Of a DNA stretch of 64,000 nt, positions 22,601 through 35,217 are shown piece by piece. The stretch covers positions 61,888,736 to 61,952,735 of the forward strand of contig OX578137.1 in the NCBI GenBank assembly GCA_951213105.1. The letters run 5' to 3'. The notes under the pieces are model-generated. The model was not told the origin of the DNA. It made no database searches and was given only the letters and a program-made list of their open reading frames with translations. The stretch comes from Amaurobius ferox. Taxonomy: Eukaryota > Arthropoda > Arachnida > Araneae > Amaurobiidae. A program made the translations under genes and the position numbers. Within the stretch, counting starts at the first letter, position 1. Each line of letters begins with the position of its first letter.

Positions 22601-23550
22601 CACCCATACCTCACTTTACGGCCTAGATACGTTCCAGAAAAGTTGTCCGTAAAGCGAAAAGCCATATAAGGAATCAATTATTTTGATACAAATTCAATTG
22701 GATCTGTTCCAATTTTTTATAAAATAATATAGTTTTTAGTTCATAAAGCATTTTATTCTTTTTACTTCCTATAAAACTGCTTACCTAAAAATAAAAGTAC
22801 AATAAAAATAAAAGTCTGATGACGAACATTAACATGAAGAATCAGTAAGCTATAATATGCTGCCATCATCACTTTCCGCTGTTGTGGATTGACCCAGTTT
22901 AAAATTTTAGTCCAACGTTGTCTGCTGATTTTTGGAAAGATATACTAAAAGTGGTTTTAACTTAAAATCCCCTGCAGCATTAGCACCAAGGAGCAAAGTT
23001 AATCATTCTTTTGATAACTTATATCTAGATGCAGACTTTTCATATTTTGAAATGTAAGTTCTTTCAGGCATTCGCTTCCAATAGAGTCCTGTCTCATCTA
23101 CATTGAAAACTTGTTCAGGTCGGTATTCACCTCTTTCAATAATTCTTTTCAAAATGTTGGGACGTTCTTTAGCTGCGTCATCATCGGCACTAGCTTTTTT
23201 ATCTTTCATTTTTAAGTTGTGCAAATTGTGGCAATTTTTGAATTTATTGTAGAAACAAAACCCAACCAGAAAACAAACAAGAATAAACACGTCTAACTAC
23301 ACTAAAGCGACAACGCAGTAAAATGATGACAGTGTTGTGCCAAACATTCCTCATATTTCTGTGAGGCAAAATGTAGCAGTGCCGCCTAAAGGGAGAAGCT
23401 GAAACTAAACAGAAGGTCGCTAACAGTACAGCATTTCTTTCGCCTTATAACGAAACATTGTGAGCCATAAATTGAAAAAGTGCCATAATTAAAAAAGGCT
23501 GTTATAGCAAAATGCTGTATAAAGAGCAGCCGTATAGTGAGGTACAGGTG
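22601..23550 (-). mobile_element. Tigger/pogo-like DNA transposon, internally deleted
   Basis: The ends CACCCATACCTCACTTTACG and (reverse strand) CACCTGTACCTCACTATACG form terminal inverted repeats next to TA duplications (22599-22600 and 23551-23552). At 950 bp it is far shorter than the usual 2.5 kb. The empty-site sequence is kept in the related copy at 55860-55910. Confidence 0.85.
23003..23290 (-). pseudogene. Tigger transposase fragment
   Basis: It encodes 'CHNLHNLKMKDKKASADDDA' and 'PEQVFNVDETGLYWKRMPER' with TYIS. This is the start of the DDE domain of Tigger/pogo (Jerky-like) transposases, with the first catalytic Asp in 'FNVDETGLYWK'. The rest of the enzyme is absent. The relative at 47725-48036 has the same motif as 'FNADESGLCWK', so two different Tigger lineages lie in this gene. 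Confidence 0.85.
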
Positions 23551-23937
23551 TATTATGATAATTTAAAAAATATTACCACTGAATGTATCGCATTTTAGAG
23601 ATATTTAAATAAAATTACATTGTAGTTGGAAAGTGTTTCATAATCATTGCTTTATGCATGATTGATCTTTCTTGTTAATATATCAACTTAATCTGCCACC
23701 CATAAAATGTTTCATAATATACAAAGTTTAAAAGTTATATACTCTTGAAACTTCAGATAGTGTTAATAGGAAATCCTGCCCCTATCTTAATAAAGGTCTA
23801 TTTTAATTGTTTGCTTGTTTCAAAAAATTTCCTTGGATGCAATTTTTACAGAACATTTAAAAATTTCCATGGACTTCATTTGGTTTGTGGACAGACAGTT
23901 AATAAACTTTGAGTCAATCCTTTAAATCTTTATAAAT

Positions 23938-24023
23938 ACATATATATATATATATTAATGAGAATATGAATAACCACACATTCAAATACAAAATTGAAAC
24001 AATTGGAAAAATTAGAAAATTGG

Positions 24024-24056
<33 letters not shown>
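23938..24056. repeat. TA microsatellites
   Basis: TA runs at 23938-23955 and 24027-24056. Similar runs occur at 27549-27572, 35815-35839, 44214-44232, 44418-44440 and 45907-45926. Confidence 0.95.
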
Positions 24057-24229
24057 TTGTTGTGCATACCGATTTCTATTTTAATATTTGCAGTATATAA
24101 TTATAATTTTTGTAATTGCTGAAATAAAAATGAATTATTGTAAAAACAATGTCAAGGTCACAATTGTATTGTAAAATGTTAATCCCTTTAACTGAACTGT
24201 ACTTAAAGATATCTGTTTTACACTTTCAG

Positions 24230-24338
24230 TGACTCTCACTTAATAGTAATTAGCTTGGGAAATTTTAAAATGAACAGTAGACCAAGAGATGTTAAATCAC
24301 CAACAGTTAAAAGTCTTCTTCATGATGGTAGTACTGAT
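24230..24338 (+). CDS. Vps13: Vps13 exon 8: LIVISLGNFKM strand
   Basis: It follows CACTTTCAG and ends at GAT|GTAAGTT (phase 2 in, phase 0 out, 109 nt). It encodes (P)DSHLIVISLGNFKMNSRPRD and then VKSPTVKSLLHDGSTD. 'LLLLDLGHLKV.S' is the corresponding stretch in human Vps13A, followed by a variable loop, as here. This joins directly to VIIPEKGVLKP before it. Confidence 0.93.
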
Positions 24339-27300
24339 GTAAGTTATTTCTTTCATCACTATATTGTATGCAAACTATAGTGAAACTCACATACTCAGAT
24401 GCAGCAAGTATCAGTTATTATAGAGTCCTTCGAATCTGCAGTGCCATAGCTATATTAAATAGATATTGTGATCAATATAATGTTGTAATGTTAAAGTTTT
24501 CTATCCTTACCTAGATAGCATAATCTGTTTTTAAAATGTTGTAAATAGGTTAACATAATCTGTTTTAAAAATGTTGTAAATAGGTTGCTTTTGTGTTTAG
24601 TTGCAAATGTTACAATTTAAAAATTAATTTAAAATGAATTATGTATTACATTGTCAAATTTAATACATATTTCGTTTTCAAATCATGTTAATTTTGTTGC
24701 ATATTTCTGAAAAGTTTTACTCTCATTATTTATGATGAATATTTTCAAAGAATATCTCCAATTCTCCAATTAATCTATTTTCCAATGAATATCTCCAATT
24801 AATCTATTTTTTCAATAAATATCTTCAATCAATCCATTTTTTCCAGCAAGGAATATCTCCTCATCAATCAACTATTTACATCCAAAAAATTATCTGGAGA
24901 AATAGATTTTTTTTTAAACTTTTAGTCCTTAAAAAGGGGTGTTAAGGAATTATATCCAGGTTCTTCTAATTTGGATACATGAGAAATGAATTATGAATTT
25001 GCTATTCCACATTACTTTCATTAATTATGTTCTTAGTTGAAAAACATATGGAAATTGGATGCCAGAACACAGTTGCAGACATTAATCCTTCTGAGTTATG
25101 ATTCTTTAAAAGATTAAAAAAATGAAGACAGAAATTAAGAAAATAGACATTTAGTGATTTCAAAAACTGCTGTTGAATGCCTTCAAAAATTCATAATTTG
25201 AGGCCCACAATATTGATCATTGCATTAGATAATTATGTGCATATGTTAAAAATTTTAAAGAAGGTATTTTTTTTCTTTGAAAAAATGAACCATATTTAAT
25301 CTTTAGATTAGATGCTTAACCAGGAAAATTATTTATTTTTTTAATTTTTGTATTAGTTATTGCTAATATTAGATTAAGCAAATAATTTTTCTAGCAACTG
25401 CATTATGTGCAGGTTTCACTGTAGTATGCAATATTTTAGAACAATTTAGGAATTCTGTTGGTGTTGTGTGAATAATTTAATATATTCTAGATTAATTATT
25501 TTTGTCAGTTTTGTTAATAGAATAACAGTGTGAAAATCATTTAACTTTGAAAAGAAAATGGTAAAACGATTCAAATGTAATATTGAAGAAATTTTTTTAC
25601 TAGCTCAAAACTCAAAGGTTACCAGGGATACTTACAGTTCAATAAAATAAAAACCTCCTTTCTTTCACACCTTTTATTTTTAATATTTTTCCACAGCATA
25701 TATTATTTCAGCTGTATTCACAAAAACTATTTTCTATGTTATGAACTAATCAATTTACAATAAGATGATGTGTTTGACATGTATTTAAGCCAACATCATT
25801 TTAAAGTATCTAGCAGTATCAGATATTTCTACTAGATGCAAAAATATCTAATCTTTAAGTAGAATAAAATTTTCAAATTTCTAAATTTTGTTTTGAGGTT
25901 TTTAATGTGCATTTTTCTAAAGATCTAAGAAATTGAAATTTTTTTATCATATATGAAGGATTTTAAGCTTTCTATTAATATTTTTATTTACATGAAGACC
26001 ATAATTGTCATCAATGTCCATTTGTAATTCAGATGTTTCTTTTTTCTACAAAATACCATGTATGAAATGGGAATTTGCTACCCTAAACATTCAATAATAC
26101 TTGCAGATCATTGAGGTTTCCTCTCAGAATTGCTGTTGTGGGATGTGGCTATTAACACACTTAGAAGTATCATCAGCCAGTGTTAACAAAAGTTGCAATG
26201 ATAGCTTCAGAGTCATGGCTTGAATGATGGTGTATATTTGTTAATATTAAATCAGAACCTGTGTTTACTCACAACTGCCACTTTAATCACCACTTTTTTA
26301 CCTAAACTGATTTGATGTTTAATAACAGCAAGTCAAATATGATACTAAAAATTCACCCCCTTTATGTTTTGTCGGTGGCTGAGTTTTCGGCAGTTAACTA
26401 TTTTATACTTATGTTTAAAAAATACAATGATTATAGTGCAATAACTTTAGTAGAAGTTATAATTGTTCATCATTTCAAAAAGTTTAATTTATTGCACTGT
26501 TGTTTTCAATATAAATGTGTGTGGTATATATGATCAAGACTTCAGTTTTTAGCTTTTGTTTTTCATTATTTTTAAATTTAAATTACAAATGTCAAAAAAT
26601 AGCAAAAAAGGACTCACAAATTTGAAGATTTGACTCATACTTTTGAGTTGTAATAATAAATTTGACTTGCAATTTTACAAGCCAAGAGCAAGCTTTGATT
26701 AAATAAATAAAATGTATCTTTTTCAAAATACCAAATGCAAAAGTTGTGTTTTTAACAATGAAATGCTGAATTTTATGTAAAAATTGTGTAAATTTTTCAA
26801 AAAGTTATTTTCAATGGTATTTTGATTGATATTAATAAATCAAATGGTACTTTGATTCCAAAATTCACTAGAATTTAAGTAAAGACCATTTCTTTATTAA
26901 TTTGACCTTAAGTTTGAGTAAGTCTCAGGGTTTAGTAGATATTTTATAAATCTCTGTACAATAATGCACACACATGTTGAGATTTATAGATATAGATTTT
27001 GCATTCAGAGAGCAACACCTCTCTTTTCTCCACATTTCATTTTGACAGTCAGTAGCAATCATGATTCTCACATTATTTACATATTCTGTAGGAAGTTAAG
27101 GTATGCCCAAAATTATGTGTCTCATTAATTAAATTGATCAGATAATTTTTGCAAATCTAGCTTCTTCAATGCAGTTAAGTCTTGGCTGTTTGCCGTTAAT
27201 GAATGTCATATTGACACAGCTGTATCATACCCATTAATTAGATAACCTATTTTGTTCTGGCATCATCTAGTGGAGAGTTTGTATAGTAATAAAAGGTATT

Positions 27301-29192
27301 TATTCAGTGTGTAGGTTCTTTGTCCAAAGTAACCAATTTTGAAGTACCTGAGTTAAAATCCTGATCCAGCACACTGAATTCAAGAAAAACTCCAGCATTA
27401 AGTCAAAAGACTCCTTCAGATACAATTAGAGATGTGGGTTTTCCAGAAAATTTTCTACAGTGGATAATTTTGAACTTATTCTTAAATATTACATTTAAGC
27501 TAACATAATATGTCCAGTGACTTTTAAAAGTATTTGTTCTTATACAGTCACATATATATATATATATATATATTAAATAAAATGGTTTTAAAAAGGGTTT
27601 AAATTAAAAAATATATAAAAATATTCTGTGCACAAAAATTTCTAATACATATTTATTGAAGTCAGCAGCTGCAATTTAATATTTTCATTGAGTACCTGTG
27701 CTTTTGAAAAGTTATAAAATAATTATATTTTATCTATAACAGTAGAATTTGTACATCATAAATTTAAACAATGCACAAAACAAATAATAAATTAAAAATA
27801 AATAAAAATTGCTAAATACTTTTTGAATCATAAATAATTTACTGTTTATTACAGGTGTAAGAATTAAATTATTAAATATATAACTTCCATATACTTGCTT
27901 TCTTTAAGAAAAAAAGTAGTTTTATTTTCACAAGCGGCAGTTTTATTTATTGTGATATAAAAATATTATAAGAAAAAATAAAAATTGCTTTAATTAGCCA
28001 ATCGTGCTGTTGATAATTGAAATTGGAATCTGAAAGGCTCCTGTTTATGCCCTATAGTACATAAATTAGCCCAGCATGAGCCCTAAATCTACCACTTTCT
28101 TGAATGACTACTACTCTCCACTATTACTAGTACTACTAAGTAATTAATAATAATAATAAAAGGAAAAGTAAATTGTTCAGTTTAAAGACATAAGAAATAT
28201 ATTATTAAATATATAAAATATTAAATATATAAAATATTAAAATATAAAATAAAAATACTTTAATTAAACTTTTTTTAAAATTAATTCCTATATATATATA
28301 ATATTAAAAATTGTTTAAAAACTATCTGTTTATAATGGAATGGACAAGTACCATAAGATAAAAGAGACAATTTGATGGGCATTGAGTTAAGCATATATTT
28401 AATGCTGTTTTAAAGTATTTTCCTTCAACCAAGTCATTTGCAAAAATATTCTATATTTGTTATATTTTCATAAATTTTACAGAAATTATTTCTGAAAGAA
28501 AAGACTTCTAAAAGTATTGCCTGCTGTTTTATCAGAATGTCACTTTGTACCCTTCCAGTTTTTGCCTTTCCTTTTTCTTAAAGCATTATTTCCTTTCCTC
28601 TTCAAAACTAGAAAACTAAATAATCAAAGGCTTTTTTATAAAGTTACCTACATTTCAAAAAGCAGTGTAAAAAGAATATAACATTTCATTTTCAAATGAA
28701 TTAGGTACAATATAAAAAGTGGAAAAATTTCTGGAAAAGATAGGGGAAAATTTTCCAAGAAACCCACATCACTAGATATAATACATCAACAGTGGTAAAT
28801 GTTTTTCACATTACACTCTCTTTTAATGTCAGTGACTAATTTTCTAAATAAACTTTAACAATTTCACTTATTGATAAATTTCTAAATTTAATAAAATTGC
28901 TTGAAGCATTGATTGAATGTCAAAAATAGAAAAAAGAGTGAAGTTAGTATTGTTTATTCAAAGCAACATTAAGTAACTTAAAATGTAATTCATCTATATG
29001 TGTTAATGGTCATTTGTGTAAGTGTAACTTCTAGTTACTTCAAATTTTTCAATGGATAACTATAATGCTACTTAGTTTCTTATAGAGTAATGGTAACTTA
29101 TCCAATTACATTTTTTAAAATAACATTATTAAACCCTATGTATTTTGTGAATTTTTTTTTAATTTTCTGAAATACCATTAAAACTTTTACAG
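24339..29192 (+). other. Vps13 intron, 4854 bp
   Basis: It has a 35-bp tandem duplication at about 24518-24588 (CATAATCTGTTTTTAAAATG type), a TA microsatellite at 27549-27572, and AT-rich low-complexity sequence near 28140-28320. No transposon proteins were recognised. Confidence 0.8.
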
Positions 29193-29280
29193 AAAGAAGT
29201 TCTTTCTACTATGATTGAAAATGCTTATGACAAATTTGATATCAAAATACAGAATGTGGAAATTCTACTTACAACTCCAG
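29193..29280 (+). CDS. Vps13: Vps13 exon 9: AYDKFDIKIQNVEILL
   Basis: It follows CTTTTACAG and ends at CCAG|GTAATTT (phase 0 in, phase 1 out, 88 nt). It encodes KEVLSTMIENAYDKFDIKIQ and then NVEILLTTPG. The family has 'I...AYD.FDI.L..VQLL', which this matches closely. It is a groove strand pair following the variable loop of exon 8. Confidence 0.95.
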
Positions 29281-32070
29281 GTAATTTGAACATAAAGTTT
29301 CTTCTGTGTTTTTTTTTTTTTATTATTATTTATCACCACAGTATTATCTATATTTTTAAGAGATATACTTAAAGAGTTTTTAAATTCACATAATATGCAG
29401 TTGTAGAATTTGAAGAAAATAGTCTCTGTTTCTTCAGATCAGTAACAACTGAAATTCAGTGGTCAGCACTAATTAGTACGGGTCTCCAATTCTTTAAAAT
29501 AAGTTTTTGAAATTTTTTAATCTTAAACACAGATCACTTATTGAAACTGCTGTGAAACCTGTATATGGCAACCACTTATGTAACATTGTAAAAATAGTAT
29601 TTTACTCATGGGTTGTTGAATATTGAATATAGATATACTGCTGTGAACTAACTGTGTGAAACAATCTGTTTAATATTTCTGCATCTAATTAAACATTAAT
29701 GGAAATAATATATATATCTAACCTTATTTGACAATTTTTTAGCATACTGACACTTGTTAAAACCTTATATTTTTCTTTCTTCCGTTAGCAAAAATCCGTT
29801 AGCAAAATGATTCACTGCATGATTATGTTGATAATATTTTTTTTTCTTTTAATACAGTTTGCTACTTATTAATTTACACATAGGTTTTACTGTAATATTT
29901 AAGTGCAGTAGACTCATATAAGGGTTCTTGCCAAGATTCTATAAGCAAGGAGGAAAATTCCCCTTTAATAGAGCTGCAGGGGGGGGGGATTAAGATTCAT
30001 AACAGCAAAACTTATTACATACTTTTTTTTTTTTTAAATAATATGAGCAAAAATTCACAGAAATATTTATATTTTTTAAAGAGCAATATTAATTGACATA
30101 CATTAATTTTTACTAATTTTAAGTTTCTTCTGTCAGTTTTCCCCATAATTTCCTTTTCTTAAATATTATGATTTACATGCATGCAGATTTTTTTTTTTTT
30201 TTTTTTTTGATTATTTTGAGTTTATTTTCTGAATATGTTAAACATTTATGGTCATTACTTACTTTTTGGAGTAATTTTAAATCCATTTTCCTCCATAACA
30301 ATGTAGTTGCGATTTTTTCAGGTTTTATTTTATACCAAAATTACAGATTATTTCCACTATTTGTCCCCCCCTTCTTTTTCAAGCTTTCTCATATATAGAT
30401 CTTTTATTTCTTTATTTTCCAAAACTGAAGGATCATTTTTATTGCTTTTTTTATAGTTAAAAAGACTAACATCTAATTTTCTTTTATTTAAGATTTATTA
30501 CTATTAATTCCTGGCAATTTTTTTATTAATTTACAATTCATGTTTTAATCTTTTAATCACTTATTGCACAATTTTTTAATCATCATGATCGTGATATTTC
30601 AGTCAGTTTTTCCTTTATTTTATTGGACAGTATTAATGTTGCAACTATTTTTATATTAAAATTTTATCATTGTTGTTATTTCTTAATTTTTAAATTTTTT
30701 AGCCTTTTGCAGGAATTTTATTTTTTTATAAATATCTTAATATTTCTGAATTTAAAAGGTATTAATATTTTTAATTTTTTTTTTTTTTTCATATAAAAAT
30801 TGTTAAAAAGAAATCGGATACAACATTTTTCTGCAATGCTCAAATTTTTGTACTAATAGGAAATGGGGGAAGGGGCAGAACGTGAACAAAATCCCTTACC
30901 ATGGGCAAGTTGAAAATGGAATTGATTTAACCTTGAATTGATAATAATTATTAATAGTGGGTACTTTTGATAATACCACTAAACTATAATATAAACATTT
31001 TAGGAATCCATATAATATTTTCTTTATCTGCATCCTCAATGACAGATAAGCAACTAACAACAGAGGATGAACTATAAAAAGAAAATCCAAAATTTCTCAA
31101 CACAGTTAATTGTCATACACCGAGACTTTAAAAAATGATGAAATTCTCACAATTTTGTTTTCAAATTAATAGGAAACAATATCTGGAATAATATTCTTTT
31201 AACATACTATTTTAGTTAAGGTCATTTTCCGTAATAATAGTTTATAAAACATTGATCAAAGTGGAGTAACAATACATAATTTCATTATATCACCTCATCT
31301 GATCATAAAAGCAATAGTTCCATCACAGAGTCCACCATCACACCATTCTCTACGATGCATGCCCGGTGATGAATTCATTTGCACCATACCCTAGCTACTT
31401 CACAAAGCTCTTTCTTGCACAGAATAATTATTTTTAAATTATCATAATGTAAATTCTGTTATGAATATCTCACCAATTAAAAGATAATTTTGTAAACTTA
31501 AAATAGCAGGGCCAAATTTCATTTATCATTGATATTTTTGAGTGCAATTTGATTTTCGTTTGTATTTCTGCAAATGCTATTGGGAAACCTACTGTATTTC
31601 TCCAGAGAAAAGAAAAATTCATAAAATTTTCCATTTAAAAAGCATCTGGAAGACCAGTGAAATTGTAATCTTATTAGTCCCATTGCACATAAGTGTACAA
31701 ATTATGGCATATGTACCAATTATGGTTAAGTGTACCATTTAAATATTTACCAGCGTACCAATTTTAATACTAATCTTTGTCAGATATGGGCAAATTGTAG
31801 CTTGCAAATAATATGGGGATTTTTGGTATTGCCATTGTGACTTATGTAACAATATGAATTTTAAATATGATTTTAAAGTATGAAGCAAATCTATAATTCC
31901 AAAAATATTTATAGCTTTGCATTTGGAGGACCGTGTCTTAGTTTTGTATGATTTTGCTTGGTTATTGAATTAAATACAAGATTGAAAGCTTGATTAATAT
32001 CAATGTAAATTTTAAAAATTGTAATACAATTTTCAGTTGAAGATATAAAAATTTTGCAATATAGGTGACA

Positions 32071-32129
32071 ATGGGGAGTAAAGTAATGAATGGAAGTATT
32101 CCATTCATTACTCTACTTTGTGCCCCATT
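32071..32129. repeat. Near-perfect palindrome
   Basis: AGTAATGAATGGAA (32082-32095) and TTCCATTCATTACT (32099-32112) are exact reverse complements with a 3-nt loop. The pairing extends outward imperfectly to ATGGGG and CCCCAT. It could be a MITE remnant or a cruciform-forming site. Confidence 0.85.
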
Positions 32130-32599
32130 CAAGACTTTCATACATTCAATTGTAAAATTCAAACCCAAAAGTATTTAACATTATTACAGCCTAACTGAAT
32201 CTAGCAGTTTTCTAAGTTAAATGTATAAGGATCATTTTATAGCTATTTATACTCTTGAAGATCACTTATAAAGAATAGTATATTTTTAACTCAAAAGCAC
32301 AAAACTGCAGAGATGACATCTTTTATGGATTTTCCGTAGTTTGTACAGATTTTTACTTCATCTTACAATTTTACTGACATTATTCCCAAAACTATTGAAA
32401 ATCCTGTGAAATCCAAGCATCCCACCATTCTATTCATATTTCTTGCTTTGCTGAGAGTCCAACATTATCAGTTTGCATCCATTTTAATCTTCTAATGATT
32501 TCATATCAGAACAATCGACCTAATTTATTTTTATAGTGTGAGTAAAAATAATCAAATATTTCACTAAACAAATTATATTTTGCTTAAATTATATATGTG

Positions 32600-33130
32600 A
32601 ATTCATATTTTGGTTTATTTTTTAATTATTTTTGCATAAATAATATGATTGCACAATTCACTTTTATTCTTGGGTATTACCGAGAATACAAATATCTTTT
32701 TACATCCATCTCTATTCTCTTATTATTGTACATCAAATTGAGTAAACTAGCTTACTTTCATATTTTGGTTAATTATTTTTATAAATAGTAGTACGATTGT
32801 GCAATTTAGTTTTTTTCTTGGGCTTTGCTGAGAGTACACACTTATCTTCTTCCATTCATCTCTATCCCTCTATTATCACACATTAACTTGACTGAACTAG
32901 CTTATTTTCATATTTCGGTTGATTATAAATGTTATTTCTTTTATTATTTTTGCATAAATAGTACGATTGCACAATTCAGATTTTTTCTCTCAAGTGTTGC
33001 TGAGAGTAAACAATTATCATCAGCCAGCCATCCATCCATCCATCTCCATTCCCCTTTTATTGCCCATTAACTTGACTAAACTAGATTACTTTTATATTTT
33101 AGTTGATTAAATGTTATATATTTAATTATT
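32600..33130. repeat. Tandem array, about 155-bp period
   Basis: Units start near 32620, 32780, 32940 and 33110. Each contains 'tttttgcataaatagta', 'gagagta', 'ttatc', 'catc(t)ct' and 'ttaacttgactaaactag' phrases. A more diverged relative lies at 32430-32520. The array ends in the long T-run. The small open frames 32597-32788 and 32825-33070 lie in it and are not genes. Confidence 0.75.
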
Positions 33131-33159
33131 TTTGCATAAGTAGTATGTGCAATTCAGTT

Positions 33160-33164
33160 TTTTT

Positions 33165-33207
<43 letters not shown>
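33160..33207. repeat. Homopolymer T-run
   Basis: An interrupted run of T about 48 bases long at the end of the tandem array. On the minus strand it is an A-tail-like run, so it could mark a retroposed end. Confidence 0.9.
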
Positions 33208-33210
<3 letters not shown>

Positions 33211-33439
33211 ATGTTCCTTTTTGAAATACTATGAAGTTTTGGAGTTCCTTTAGGAGATGCTATGTTCCTTTTTATATGCTATATTTCAAATATATTAGTA
33301 TTGCTAATTATAATATTTTAAGAATTAAAAAATCTGATGTGGGCAGCACATGACTTTCCCTGCAGACTTATATCCACGTTCTCTTTATTTTAATTAAATT
33401 TAATTCACTTTTCATTCAATGTTCGCTCTCGTTTGGTAA

Positions 33440-34082
33440 CTGGACTTATTTTCAAAGGTGGCGTAGAGAAAATACGAAAAAATTAAAATATCTTGAGAAC
33501 GGTTAGTCCTAGTGTAATGGGGTTGGTCTTATTCTTTTCTTCATTAAAAATTATGTATAAAACAAGCATTTAATAGATATATTTAAGCATACAAAGTTTT
33601 TACTTTAGATTTTGACATCTTTTGCTGGTCATTTCGCAAAACAAGGCAGGCTATGTTTTTCTGAAACATACCAAAATCTAATCAGCACCAGAGTAACCTA
33701 TAAGCGACTTATGTACCGAATGTTGTGAAATTCGGTCCATTAGTTTTTAGCTAGAGTGAATACAGGCTTTTGCAGGCCATATCACAAAAAAAAGGCAGAT
33801 TTTTTTTATCCCAAATCGTACCCAAAACTAATCAGCACCAGATTCGCCCACAAGTGACTTACCTACCAAATTTTATGAAATTCGGTCAATTAGTTTTTTA
33901 GTTAGAGTGGATACAAAATCTGCACAGACAGACAGACACATACACAGATATCATGCTAAAAATGGTTTTTTCATATTCTAGAGGTCTTGAAACGTGTAGA
34001 TCCGTCGAAAACTCGAGTTGTGATTTTCGACATGATTCCAATACTTTCCCTATACATTACCATGTATTGCAGGGAAAGTAAA
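33440..34082 (+). repeat. Interspersed repeat with internal duplication and terminal hairpin
   Basis: Two halves of about 130 bp (33645-33765 and 33780-33910) share AAACTAATCAGCACCAGA-type sequence, 'gtgaaattcggtc' and 'attagttttt'. The end (34042-34080) is a hairpin: TACTTTCCCTATACAT pairs with ATGTAT, TGC and AGGGAAAGTA around TACC. A hairpin close to the 3' end recalls Helitrons, but no CTRR end or Rep-helicase piece is seen. Confidence 0.5.
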
Positions 34083-34949
34083 AATGAGTAAGAATCTAAA
34101 TATTCAGCAAAATTGCATTTGTAAGTATTAATTGCAGAACAGTTGTTTGTGGAATATAAATATAAATGTCCAAAATATGAAAAATAAGAAATATTGTCTT
34201 TTTGATAAAATAAATATGAAATATATGAATAATTTGTCTCTAATTAACAATATTCTAAGTAGTTATTGAATAAGTATTGCTGTATATATAGATCAGCATG
34301 AGATATAGGCTGTTACTTGGTATTATAACACTAATTTCTGTTAGAAACATTAAATTGACTCATATGCACATCTCTGTATTGTAAGTCTAACCTTACCCAT
34401 TAATGCATGGTGATGCATATATGAATCGATCACAAAAGTTGAAATTTTTAATATTAAAATTCATTTTAAGTTGAATATATATACAGAAATGAAAATACAT
34501 ATCTTGTACTTCGTAGAAAAAATTCATTGAAGTTCTGGGAAAAAAATTACTGACAAAACGCACAATATGTAAACATGAGAATTAGAAAAAAATTCTTATA
34601 AAAGCATGACTTACTAAAAATATATCTAAAGTGCATCGGTGGTGCAATTTACAGAGGCCGTCGGCAATGAATTATTGAGAGGGTATTTGTTTTATGGAAT
34701 AAGTACAGAAAGCAGACTATTTCTTGATTTTTTAGGGCAAAATCAGCCAAAAATTAGATTGATTCATGTATGAATCAGTATGCATTGTAGGGTTAATACT
34801 CTTCACTATAAACCAAAAAAATAATAATTAAAAACCATACCCCAGATAGAATGCTTTGAAACTGCGAAATTTTTTCAGCTCTACCCTCAAATTACTCTTA
34901 ACTATGAGTCAATTTTATTTGTGTTTTAAGCAGCATTGTTTTATTTTAG

Positions 34950-35067
34950 AGGACGACTGGACAAGTTTTATAGGACAGACGAATGATACTCACCATCTGC
35001 TGTATCCTCTTTCAATTGACATTAAATTTAAAAAGGCCATAGTAACTGCTGATCCCAGAATGCCTAA
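34950..35067 (+). CDS. Vps13: Vps13 exon 10: DDW...HHLLYPLSIDIKF
   Basis: It follows GTTTTATTTTAG and ends at TAA|GTATGTG (phase 1 in, phase 2 out, 118 nt). It encodes (E)DDWTSFIGQTNDTHHLLYPL and then SIDIKFKKAIVTADPRMPK. The Vps13 pattern 'W......STQHIL.P......L..A....D.RMPKF' is clear, including the end DPRMPK, the best-conserved part. The AA remainder plus C of the next exon gives Asn or, with a variant junction, Lys. Confidence 0.95.
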
Positions 35068-35217
35068 GTATGTGTGAAATGATATGTTTTTGTTCTTAAT
35101 GTAGTTTTATTTAATGTATCACAATGAATAGAAATATTGACATGGCTATTATAAATTAAAATATATATTATCCCCAAGTAATGTTGCTAAAGCCATTTCT
35201 TTAACTTTGTTTCATAA

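Larger units (their letters stand above)
21560..23690 (+). repeat. Old interspersed repeat, interrupted by a Tigger element
   Basis: The parts 21560-22600 and 23551-23690 match, in reverse orientation, 55715-57250. Shared landmarks are 'tctgtctgtctg' (21640), 'cctatgggaatataaatga', 'tgaaccctatgggacc', 'ttcgatgaagtttt' (22563) and 'ttatgcatgattgatctttcttgtt' (23650). Without the Tigger the element is about 1.2 kb here. No protein was recognised and the class is unknown. Confidence 0.7.
17740..24229 (+). other. Vps13 intron, 6490 bp
   Basis: It holds a 165-bp tandem repeat (17826-18215), a P-element-like fragment (18333-18886), a small CpG-rich patch (19678-19760), C- and G-runs (19551, 19890, 20342), an old repeat (21560-23690) split by a Tigger element (22601-23550), and two TA microsatellites (23938-23955, 24027-24056). 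Confidence 0.85.
29281..34949 (+). other. Vps13 intron, 5669 bp
   Basis: It contains T-runs (30188-30208), a 14-bp-stem palindrome (32071-32129), a tandem array of about 155-bp units (32600-33130), a T-run of about 48 (33160-33207), and a repeat with a terminal hairpin (33440-34082). No protein-coding remnant was recognised. Confidence 0.8.
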
